Source of the DNA: Anaerolineae bacterium
GTDB lineage: Bacteria; Chloroflexota; Anaerolineae; J102
Direction: 5' to 3'
Assembly (NCBI GenBank): GCA_027036755.1
Contig: JALWDV010000674.1
Span: 1-7,795 of the forward strand
DNA length: 7,795 nt
The notes beneath the pieces are model-generated. The model did no database searches, was not told where the DNA came from, and worked only from the letters and a program-made list of their open reading frames with translations. Shown piece by piece: positions 1-5,273 of this stretch (positions within the stretch are counted from its first letter, which is position 1; each line of letters begins with the position of its first letter). Position numbers and translations under genes: made by a program.

Positions 1-164
1 GATGAAGTCGCCGGGCTACAAAACAGCGCCGGATAAATCCGGCTAGCCCCGCAGGGGCGCTGTTTCTAGCCGGGGGACTTCATCCCCCGGCGCTGGCCGC
101 GGGCGCGAAGCGCCCCGTTAATGAATGAATTATTTTAACTTTCCAACTCATTTGGGACGCACCC
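1..164 (-). repeat. MITE-like palindromic element, left copy (cut by window edge)
   Basis: These bases are the reverse complement of 6581-6744, aligned without gaps; I count 10 mismatches in 164 positions, and 1-80 are identical. Positions 1-30 and 56-84 form the arms of a long hairpin (GATGAAGTC pairs with GACTTCATC, CAGCGCC with GGCGCTG). Smaller palindromes lie inside it (GGATAAATCC, CCCCGCAGGGG). A second hairpin, GGGCGC-GAA-GCGCCC, is at 101-115. The element ends near 164 with GGGACGCACCC, a degenerate form of the terminal repeat seen at both ends of the right copy. The other end lies outside the window. No coding sequence is present. It lies 84 bp beyond the argA stop codon. I infer a non-autonomous mobile or dispersed palindromic repeat; the family is not recognised. 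Confidence 0.85.
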
Positions 165-247
165 CCTGAATTTATTCGGCGTGTGCTTGCGGATGAAATC
201 GTGATCGACTGGAATTCACCCCTTTGGCGATTTGAGCAGCGCCGCGC
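165..247. other. Short spacer downstream of argA
   Basis: This 83-bp gap lies between the end of the left repeat element and the argA stop codon. It contains GAATTTATTC and GGAATTCACCCC, which may be remains of another dispersed repeat. I see no reading frame and no hairpin followed by a T-tract on the minus strand, so no intrinsic terminator for the arg operon is evident here. The GC-rich hairpins of the adjoining element could serve as a transcript end. Confidence 0.4.
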
Positions 248-709
248 TCATTCGGGCTCCAGCGTCTTCAGCACCGCCACCTCATCACAAACGTGAAATT
301 TGGGGCAATAGACGCATTCGCTCCAGATCTTGGGGCTGATCTCCCAGCGATCCACCACGCGAAAGCCCTGGCGCTGGAAAAATTTCGGCGCCAGGGTCAG
401 CGCGCATATCTGGCGCAAACCTCGCTGCCGGGCCATGCTCACCAGCGCGTCCACAATCCGCCCGCCAACGCCCTGGCCGTGCAGTTTCGGGTCCACGGCC
501 AGCGAACGCAATTCCACCAGTTCGGGGCTGAGATAAGCGATGTAGCCGCATCCCACCACCCGGCCATCCTCCTCCGCCACCAGAAAATCGCCCAGCGCCC
601 GCCGCACCTGCTCGGGCGTGCGATGCAGCATCAGATTCTGGTCGGCGAAGCCATTGACCAGATCGCAAATGGGTTGGATGTCGGCCTCCGCGGCCGGGCG
701 GATGATCAT
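248..709 (-). CDS. argA: Short GNAT-type N-acetylglutamate synthase
   Basis: A 153-residue GNAT acetyltransferase, predicted to make N-acetylglutamate from acetyl-CoA and glutamate, the first step of arginine synthesis, in the cytoplasm. The acetyl-CoA-binding motif A is visible at about residues 71-84 (AVDP...HGQGVGG), after an ELRSL strand. The later part FFQRQGF (110-116) and the C-terminal ECVYCPKFHVCDE (131-143, with C132, C135 and C141) match the short ArgA family found in bacteria that lack the classical long ArgA. It has no amino-acid-kinase domain, so it is not the roughly 440-residue E. coli form. The ATG at 709 gives the normal N-terminus (MIIRPA) but has no clear Shine-Dalgarno. 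It lies 63 bp after argD, separated by a heptad repeat, and is last in the cluster. Position beside argD, argB and argC supports the role; another GNAT substrate is possible but less likely. Confidence 0.82.
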   Translation of the reverse strand: MIIRPAAEADIQPICDLVNGFADQNLMLHRTPEQVRRALGDFLVAEEDGRVVGCGYIAYLSPELVELRSLAVDPKLHGQGVGGRIVDALVSMARQRGLRQICALTLAPKFFQRQGFRVVDRWEISPKIWSECVYCPKFHVCDEVAVLKTLEPE

Positions 710-726
710 GGGAGTGAAGCGGGGAT

Positions 727-767
727 TGGATATTGGATACTGGGTATTGGGTATTGGGTATTGGGTG
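727..767. repeat. Heptanucleotide tandem repeat in the argD-argA gap
   Basis: Read on the plus strand, six consecutive 7-bp units can be followed: TGGATAT, TGGATAC, three TGGGTAT, and a partial TGGGTG. The array fills most of the 63-bp space between the argD stop (773-775) and the argA start (709). The same heptad design occurs in the argB-argD gap at 1985-2057. It resembles the short tandemly repeated heptamers known from cyanobacteria and other large genomes, but I do not assign it to a named family. Confidence 0.85.
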
Positions 768-772
768 TTCTG

Positions 773-1954
773 TTATCCGACCTCGGCCAGAACGGCGGAC
801 AGGCGCTCGATGGCGATGTCGATTTCATCCTTGCTGATGATCAGGGGCGGAACCAGGCGCAGCACATCGGCTCCTGCGTTGAGCAGCAGCAAACCGTGCT
901 TGTATCCCCTCTGCACCACGGGCGCGGCCGGCATATCCAACTGCACGCCCAGCATCAGCCCCCGACCCCGCACTTCCTGAATGTGCGGATTATCCAGGTT
1001 TTCCAGCCGTTCTTTGAAATAAGCGCCCGCCTCTCGCACGCGTTGCAGGAACGCGGGATCGCTGATGCGGTCCACCACCACATTGGCCACCGAGGTGACG
1101 AAAGGCCCGCCCGCGAAGGTCGTGCCGTGATCGCCGGGGTGGATGACGTCGGCCACGCGTTCGGTGACCAGCACCGCGCCGATGGGCAGGCCATTGGCCA
1201 GGGGTTTGGCCGAGCACAGAATGTCGGGCAGGACGCCGTACTGCTCATGGGCCCAAAAGCTGCCGGTGCGTCCCACGCCGCACTGAACCTCGTCGAAGAT
1301 GAGCAGCGCGTTGTGCTGGTGCGTCAGCTCTCGCAGCGCCACCAGAAACGCCTCTTCCGCTGGATGGATGCCGCCCTCGCCCTGGATGGGCTCCAGGATC
1401 ACCGCGCAGACCGAGTCGTCGATGGCCGCGGTGGCGCTTTCGATGTCGTTGAACGCGGCGAAACGCACGCCCGGCATCAGCGGCAGATATGGCTTTTGAT
1501 ATTTCTCCCGCGGCGTCGCGGCCAAAGCGCCCATGGTGCGGCCATGAAACGCGCCCGTAAAGGCCACGATGTTCGTCTTGCCCTCGCCAAAATGCGTGCG
1601 GGCGAACTTGCGGGCGAATTTCATCGCAGCCTCGGTGCTTTCTGTGCCGCTGTTCTGAAAATGCACCCGGTCGGCGAAGGGGGTGATCTCCACCAGCTTC
1701 GCGGCCAGCCGGGCCATGGGCTCATTGTGATACAGGTTGGAATAGTGCAGGGGCTTCTTTCCCGCCTCGCAGATGGTTTGTGCGATCGCCGCGTCGCCGT
1801 AGCCCAGGGCGCTGACCGCGATGCCGGCCACCAGATCGAGATACTGATTGCCGTCTGCGTCTTGCAGCCACGCGCCCTGACCATCGGTCAACACAAATGG
1901 CGGGCGATTGTAGGCGTGCACCAGATATTTTTGTTCCAGTTCGATAGGGTTCAT
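773..1954 (-). CDS. argD: Acetylornithine aminotransferase
   Basis: A 393-residue class III, PLP-dependent aminotransferase, normal length for ArgD. It converts N-acetylglutamate semialdehyde plus glutamate to N-acetylornithine and 2-oxoglutarate. Visible family motifs: NSGTE (101-105), AFHGRT (135-140), EPIQGEGG (188-195), IFDEVQCGVGRTG (219-231, with D221 placed to bind the PLP pyridine nitrogen), and AKPLANGLPIGA (249-260) with K250 as the Schiff-base lysine. The ATG at 1954 has a good Shine-Dalgarno, GAGGAG at 1959-1964, four bases before it, which fixes the start. It lies 101 bp after argB and before argA. Related class III enzymes (succinylornithine or GABA aminotransferases) share the fold; the argC-argB-argD-argA context makes acetylornithine the likely substrate. 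A dual role in lysine synthesis (succinyl-diaminopimelate) cannot be excluded. Confidence 0.95.
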   Translation of the reverse strand: MNPIELEQKYLVHAYNRPPFVLTDGQGAWLQDADGNQYLDLVAGIAVSALGYGDAAIAQTICEAGKKPLHYSNLYHNEPMARLAAKLVEITPFADRVHFQNSGTESTEAAMKFARKFARTHFGEGKTNIVAFTGAFHGRTMGALAATPREKYQKPYLPLMPGVRFAAFNDIESATAAIDDSVCAVILEPIQGEGGIHPAEEAFLVALRELTHQHNALLIFDEVQCGVGRTGSFWAHEQYGVLPDILCSAKPLANGLPIGAVLVTERVADVIHPGDHGTTFAGGPFVTSVANVVVDRISDPAFLQRVREAGAYFKERLENLDNPHIQEVRGRGLMLGVQLDMPAAPVVQRGYKHGLLLLNAGADVLRLVPPLIISKDEIDIAIERLSAVLAEVG

Positions 1955-1984
1955 AAGGCTCCTCGTATCAGAAGTGTGGAATAC

Positions 1985-2057
1985 TGGATACTGGATATTG
2001 CATATTGTGGATATCGCCCCTATTCCGGGGTGAATCGAATATCAAATATCCAATATC
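1985..2057. repeat. Inverted heptad repeat in the argB-argD gap
   Basis: Heptads TGGATAC, TGGATAT and TGCATAT run from 1985 to 2005. A second block reads in the opposite sense up to 2057. The arms 1987-2007 and 2037-2057 pair at about 17 of 21 positions, with a central CCCC-TATTC-CGGGG hairpin (2017-2030). The right arm runs into the argB stop codon (TGA, 2058-2056). It shares its heptad with the array at 727-767. The whole gap between argB and argD is accounted for by this repeat and the argD ribosome-binding site. Confidence 0.8.
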
Positions 2058-2895
2058 AACTTTCTTGCTGCTGGCCCGAGACGTCGATGGTGCGATCATC
2101 TGCGGTGGCGCCCGGCTTCAGCGATGTCGAAACGATGAAAGTGCCCTCGCCCCGGGCGTAATGCGGCAGATCGGTGATGATGGCGCTGGGAACGCCTTTT
2201 TGGGCCGCTGACGCCGCAGAACGCACCTTGGGGATCATGCCGCCGGTAATGAAATGCCCGAAAATCAGGTCCTCCACCTGCTCGGCCGCGATGATGCGCT
2301 GAACGCGTCCCGCGATGCTGACCCCGGGCGTGTCGGTGAGAAACACCAGGTGCGCGGCCCCCAGCGCCGTAGCCAGGGCCTCGGCCACATGATCCGCGTT
2401 GACATTGTAGCTGAGACCGTCATAGCCCAGACTGATGGGCGAGATGACGGGCACGATGTCCTCATCCAGCAAAAGCGCCAGGCGTTCGATATGCACCGCG
2501 TCCACCTGGCCCACCCGGCCCAGATCAGCGCCATTGATTTCCAGCTTCTCCACCCGGATCATGCCCAGGTCGATGCCGGTGAGCCCGATGGCGTCCACGC
2601 CGCCGTTGACCAGCCAGCGCACCACCCGCACATTGGCGATGCCGCCCAGGGCCATCTTCACCAGCCGCATGGATTGTTCGCTGGTCACTCGCAGCCCTTC
2701 GACGAAGTCGAAAGGCACGCCCAACTCGTCGTGCAGACGGGCGATCTCCTTGCCGCCGCCGTGCACGATGACCGGGCGCACGCCCTGTTTGCGGATGTCG
2801 CGAATGGTTTCCACCATTTGGGTCAGAAATTCGCGATTGTCGATCTGGCTGCCGCCGATCTTGATGACATGGATGGGAGAAGGTTGTTGATCCAT
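2056..2895 (-). CDS. argB: Acetylglutamate kinase
   Basis: A 279-residue amino-acid-kinase-family enzyme that phosphorylates N-acetylglutamate with ATP, the second arginine step. Motifs: KIGGS (12-16) with the ATP-contacting K12; HGGGKEI (45-51); GLRVT (67-71), whose R69 contacts substrate; YNVNADH (163-169); FLTDTPGV (185-192); and TGGMIPK (217-223) with the second catalytic lysine K223. The start at 2895 (MDQQPS) is chosen because homology begins at residue 8; an upstream TTG frame open to 3129 would translate repeat DNA. AGGG lies upstream of the ATG, a weak ribosome-binding site. With only 11 residues before KIGGS it lacks the N-terminal helix of arginine-sensitive hexameric kinases, so I infer an E. 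coli-like, arginine-insensitive form. About 25 residues follow the last conserved segment (GEGTFIV), ending in a hydrophilic tail. Confidence 0.95.
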   Translation of the reverse strand: MDQQPSPIHVIKIGGSQIDNREFLTQMVETIRDIRKQGVRPVIVHGGGKEIARLHDELGVPFDFVEGLRVTSEQSMRLVKMALGGIANVRVVRWLVNGGVDAIGLTGIDLGMIRVEKLEINGADLGRVGQVDAVHIERLALLLDEDIVPVISPISLGYDGLSYNVNADHVAEALATALGAAHLVFLTDTPGVSIAGRVQRIIAAEQVEDLIFGHFITGGMIPKVRSAASAAQKGVPSAIITDLPHYARGEGTFIVSTSLKPGATADDRTIDVSGQQQES

Positions 2896-2957
2896 AGTGA
2901 TTTTCCCTGATGTTGGGGATGAGAATTTGGCGTTCGATGCCGGTAAAGCTCCCTGTC

Positions 2958-3041
2958 GCGTCATTCCGACGACCGCAGGGAGGAGGAATCTCCTCGTCTG
3001 CAAGGGGGTTTCTCGGTCGCTGCGCTCCCTCGAAATGACGC
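2958..3041. repeat. Palindromic repeat with GTCATTCCGA termini
   Basis: The ends GCGTCATTCCGA (2958-2969) and TCGAAATGACGC (3030-3041) are inverted repeats with one mismatch. Inside are a GAGGA-ATC-TCCTC hairpin (2983-2995) and a GC-rich run, CTCGGTCGCTGCGCTCCCTCG-like, at 3012-3032. This is a recognisable style of intergenic dispersed repeat in environmental genomes. It occupies most of the first half of the 230-bp argC-argB gap, and transcription through it would give a hairpin in the polycistronic mRNA. Confidence 0.8.
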
Positions 3042-3060
3042 AACGGAACGCAGGCGCGTC

Positions 3061-3108
3061 AGCCGCCAAGGATTCTTTGCTTCTTTTGCCCTTTGCGTCT
3101 TGGCGGCT
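3061..3108. repeat. Inverted repeat AGCCGCCAAG / CTTGGCGGCT
   Basis: A perfect 10-bp inverted repeat, 3061-3070 against 3099-3108, encloses a T-rich spacer containing TTTGC three times. The right arm continues as CTTTGCGTGAGATC. It lies between the preceding palindrome and the argC stop at 3126-3128. The design (CTTTGCGTCTTGGCGG) is of the dispersed intergenic type. There is no proper T-tract after the stem on the minus strand, so it is not a convincing terminator. Confidence 0.75.
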
Positions 3109-3125
3109 TTGCGTGAGATCGATTT

Positions 3126-4133
3126 TCAAAGCAACCCCAGCGTCTCATCCAGCCCGAACATGATGTTCATGTTCTGCACGGCCTGGCCGCTGGCTCCTTT
3201 CAGCAGATTGTCCTCGCTGGCGGTGATGATCCATTCGCCCGGACGAGGCAGGGGCGTGACGCCGATGGCGACCCGGTTGGTGTTCACGGTGTGACGCAGG
3301 GTGGCTGTACGGCCCGACGGCAACAGATGGATGAAGGGCTCCGCCGCATACGCTTCGCGATAGATGTCTCGCACGGCTTTTTCATCCAGGCCGGGATCAA
3401 GGGTGACGTAAATCGTGGAGAGGATGCCGCGGTTGACGGGGATGAGATGGGGCGAGAAGGTGATCTGCACGTCGGGAATGTTCTGGCCCAGGATCAGCTC
3501 CATCTCGGCGATGTGCCGGTGGGCGTAGCCGATGCTGTATGGGACCATGTTCTCGTTGATCTCGACGAAGTGACTGCCCAGGCGCAGCTTGCGGCCCGCG
3601 CCCGAGACGCCCGATTTGGAATCGGCGATGATGCGCGGGCCCAGCGCGCCCGCTCGGGCCAGCGGCCACAGCCCCAGGTTGACGCTGGTGGGATAGCAGC
3701 CGGGATTGGCCACCAGTTCGGCCCCGGCGATGGCCTCGCGATTCACCTCGCACAGACCATAGACCGCTGTTTTCAGCAGACGGGTTTGGGTGTGGGGTGT
3801 GTCGTACCAGCGCTCGTAGACCGCGGGGTCGGGCAGACGGAAGTCGGCCGAGAGATCGATGGCGCGCACGCCCGCGGCCCGGGCTCTGGCCACGGCCTCC
3901 ATGCTGGCCGCATGGGGCAGGCAGAAGAAGATCGCGTCCGCCCGGGCCAGAGGCGCGTCATCGAAGCGGATGAGACGCGTGTCATCGGGCGTGGGATAGA
4001 GATCGCTGATGCGCTGCCCTGCGGAGGATTCCGAGGTGGCCCAGACCAGCCTGGCCTGGGGGTGGCGGGCGATGATCTGGATGAGTTCGTAGCCGGTGTA
4101 GCCGGTGGCTCCGACGATGCCGATGTCGAGCAT
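3126..4133 (-). CDS. argC: N-acetyl-gamma-glutamyl-phosphate reductase
   Basis: A 335-residue NADPH-dependent reductase that converts N-acetylglutamyl phosphate to the semialdehyde, the third arginine step. The Rossmann motif GIVGATGYTG is at residues 5-14. The active-site segment ANPGCYPT (142-149) has the catalytic cysteine C146, and the substrate segment SKSGVSGAGRKLRLG (172-186) is intact. HRH at 205-207 carries the expected catalytic histidine. The C-terminal DNLLKGASGQAVQNMNIMFG region (308-327) is typical. The ATG at 4133 is supported by AAAGGAG at 4139-4145, five bases upstream. Length and motifs fit ArgC rather than the LysW-dependent LysY. It heads the arg cluster, 349 bp after the zinc-ribbon gene and 230 bp before argB. 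Confidence 0.96.
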   Translation of the reverse strand: MLDIGIVGATGYTGYELIQIIARHPQARLVWATSESSAGQRISDLYPTPDDTRLIRFDDAPLARADAIFFCLPHAASMEAVARARAAGVRAIDLSADFRLPDPAVYERWYDTPHTQTRLLKTAVYGLCEVNREAIAGAELVANPGCYPTSVNLGLWPLARAGALGPRIIADSKSGVSGAGRKLRLGSHFVEINENMVPYSIGYAHRHIAEMELILGQNIPDVQITFSPHLIPVNRGILSTIYVTLDPGLDEKAVRDIYREAYAAEPFIHLLPSGRTATLRHTVNTNRVAIGVTPLPRPGEWIITASEDNLLKGASGQAVQNMNIMFGLDETLGLL

Positions 4134-4138
4134 GGGCG

Positions 4139-4145
4139 CTCCTTT
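4139..4145 (-). promoter_or_regulatory. Ribosome-binding site of argC
   Basis: Read on the minus strand this is AAAGGAG, five bases before the argC ATG. It is the strongest Shine-Dalgarno in the arg cluster and fixes the start at 4133. Confidence 0.8.
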
Positions 4146-4194
4146 GCAGATTTGCGGGGTAACTGCTAACGCACTCGACTTTAAGCCTCAAAAA

Positions 4195-4282
4195 GCCACG
4201 AAGGCTCGAAGTTTTTCGAAGGCACGAAGGGAAAAATAAAGAAAACACTTCGCGCCTTCGTTATCCTTCGTGTCTTTGTGGC
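4195..4282. repeat. Palindromic CCACGAAGG-type repeat upstream of argC
   Basis: The ends 4195-4211 (GCCACGAAGGCTCGAAG) and 4266-4282 (CTTCGTGTCTTTGTGGC) are inverted repeats matching at 14 of 17 positions. CGAAGG/CCTTCG motifs recur between them, in both orientations. This is a common style of dispersed intergenic repeat. It lies between the terminator and argC, so it may be inside the arg mRNA leader. Confidence 0.75.
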
Positions 4283-4324
4283 AAAAAGTGGTGATGAGAC
4301 CTTAGTAGTTACTTTGCGGGCAAG

Positions 4325-4348
4325 AAAAAAGCCCTCCGGTCGGAGAGC
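4325..4348 (-). terminator. Rho-independent terminator
   Basis: On the minus strand GCTCTCCG (4348-4341) pairs with CGGAGGGC (4338-4331) through eight positions including one G-T(U) pair, followed directly by six T residues (4330-4325). The two-base loop would open to four by losing the closing pair. It lies 135 bp after the zinc-ribbon stop codon and about 190 bp before argC. It therefore either ends the upstream transcript or acts as an attenuator in the arg leader. The sequence alone does not decide between these. Confidence 0.7.
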
Positions 4349-4482
4349 TTGTTGCGAGTCAATCAAAATCGTCCCGCGTGCGCTTTTCCAGGCCGGAGTT
4401 GGCTGGCTAGAAAAGACGACGCCTGGGGCGAGAAAGGAAGTTAATCATGATGAAGCAAGCGTAGCATGGAGCGGTGAGATTG

Positions 4483-5148
4483 TCAATTTTCGTCGAGAAG
4501 CCCTTGCTGCTTGATCTTTTCGGCCCGGGCGATGGCCTCGACTTCGGGGAGTTCGGCGGTTGGCGGCGGAGCCGGTTCCTGTTCGGGCGCTTGCTCTGCA
4601 AAAATCTCGGGCTGCTGCACTTCCGGAATTTCGGGAAGGGGGGGCGCTGCGGGAGGGGGAATGATGGTCTGGGGCGCGAGAGAGGGCGCTTCGTGGGTGT
4701 GAGCGTTCGTTTCGCCGACGCGCGCGCCGCATTGCGGACAGCGCTTCCATTCGGGCTCCAGCAGATAGCCGCATTGCGGGCAAGGATGCTTGAGTTCGGC
4801 CTCGCAGTAGGGGCAGAATTGCCATTCGGGCTTGACCGGACGCCCGCAGTTGTAGCACGTGGGAGCCTGCTCCAGCTCGCGCAGCAGGATTTCCTCTTCC
4901 AGCGCCCGATCGTATTGTTCGGCCAGGGTTTGCTTGGGCCGCACCAGGATGTAGATCAGCAGGCCGATGACGTTGAACACGGCCACCAGCAGCGCGGCCA
5001 GCAGCGCGGCGAAGATGTCGTCGGAGCGGGAGCGGATGTCGCGCCAGGTCCAGATGATGAGGCCCACCCAGAAGGCGGCCAGCAGCCCGCCGATGATGGC
5101 CACCACCCAGGTGAGGCCAACGCCCAGCAGGTTGAAGATTTGATCCAT
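4483..5148 (-). CDS. Membrane-anchored double zinc-ribbon protein
   Basis: A 221-residue protein of unknown function. Two hydrophobic helices are visible, about residues 8-34 and 46-69, joined by a charged loop (WRDIRSRSDD). A short acidic helix (76-93) follows. Then come two treble CxxC zinc ribbons: C98/C101 with C112/C115, and C123/C126 with C137/C140. The tail (about 150-205) is rich in Pro, Glu and Ala and probably disordered. The design matches small bacterial membrane proteins with a DZR-type domain, in which the ribbons probably mediate protein contacts. The start at 5148 is chosen because AAAGGAG (5161-5167) precedes it; a frame open to 5226 would add 26 residues that cover the promoter and leader. 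It is not LysW: that carrier is about 55 residues and ends in an acidic EDWGE motif. It appears to be transcribed alone. Confidence 0.8.
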   Translation of the reverse strand: MDQIFNLLGVGLTWVVAIIGGLLAAFWVGLIIWTWRDIRSRSDDIFAALLAALLVAVFNVIGLLIYILVRPKQTLAEQYDRALEEEILLRELEQAPTCYNCGRPVKPEWQFCPYCEAELKHPCPQCGYLLEPEWKRCPQCGARVGETNAHTHEAPSLAPQTIIPPPAAPPLPEIPEVQQPEIFAEQAPEQEPAPPPTAELPEVEAIARAEKIKQQGLLDEN

Positions 5149-5160
5149 GATATGAGAGGT

Positions 5161-5167
5161 CTCCTTT
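5161..5167 (-). promoter_or_regulatory. Ribosome-binding site of the zinc-ribbon gene
   Basis: Minus-strand AAAGGAG, 12 bases before the ATG at 5148, a rather long spacing. It is the reason for preferring this start over the ATG at 5226. Confidence 0.55.
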
Positions 5168-5225
5168 GCAGGAAGATGACAGTTCGGGGAAATGCTCGGC
5201 GAGAAAGCCCGCCGACAGACGCCCA

Positions 5226-5253
5226 ATCATAACATAAGGCCGCTGTCGGACAA
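5226..5253 (-). promoter_or_regulatory. Probable sigma-70-type promoter for the zinc-ribbon gene
   Basis: On the minus strand TTGTCC (5253-5248) and TATGAT (5231-5226) are separated by 16 bp, matching the consensus at four and five of six positions. Transcription would start near 5219, giving a leader of about 70 nt. The leader holds a TCGGCG/CGCCGA hairpin (5196-5215). CCGACAG (5212-5218) could also pair with CTGTCGG (5242-5248), though the latter lies in the promoter. The site is in the 125-bp gap after the glycosyltransferase stop. Confidence 0.45.
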
Positions 5254-5273
5254 AACTGTTTGGGTGGGCCGCA

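Larger units (their letters stand above)
4134..4482. other. 349-bp gap between the zinc-ribbon gene and argC
   Basis: From right to left in the direction of transcription this stretch contains about 55 bp without structure, a CCAGGC/GCCTGG hairpin (4388-4426), a rho-independent terminator (4325-4348), a palindromic CCACGAAGG-type repeat (4195-4282), and the argC ribosome-binding site. A promoter for the arg genes must lie somewhere here if the terminator is effective, but I find no convincing -35/-10 pair and no ARG-box-like palindrome. No protein-coding frame is supported. Confidence 0.6.

Noticed and set aside
293..2161. Long plus-strand open frame (622 codons) opposite argA, argD and the start of argB
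   Set aside because: It spans three minus-strand genes and their repeat-filled gaps, has no recognisable domain, and is rich in His, Gln, Arg and Gly, as expected from the complement of GC-rich coding DNA.
1955..4200. ArgR boxes upstream of argC, argB or argD
   Set aside because: No TNTGAATWWWWATTCANW-like palindromes were found; the AT-rich stretches are explained by heptad repeats.
4441..4467. Eight-codon minus-strand frame (MLRLLHHD) upstream of the terminator, as an arg leader peptide
   Set aside because: It has one Arg codon and two His codons, no ribosome-binding site, and begins only 15 bases after the zinc-ribbon stop codon. It is too weak to call a leader peptide.
4134..4482. T-box or other riboswitch before argC
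   Set aside because: No TGGN-containing antiterminator bulge, no Stem I, and the space before the terminator is only about 134 nt. No known riboswitch core is recognisable.
4483..5148. LysW-type amino-group carrier next to the arg genes
   Set aside because: The protein is 221 residues with two membrane helices and no EDWGE C-terminus, and ArgB and ArgC have acetyl-pathway features. A LysW pathway is not supported.
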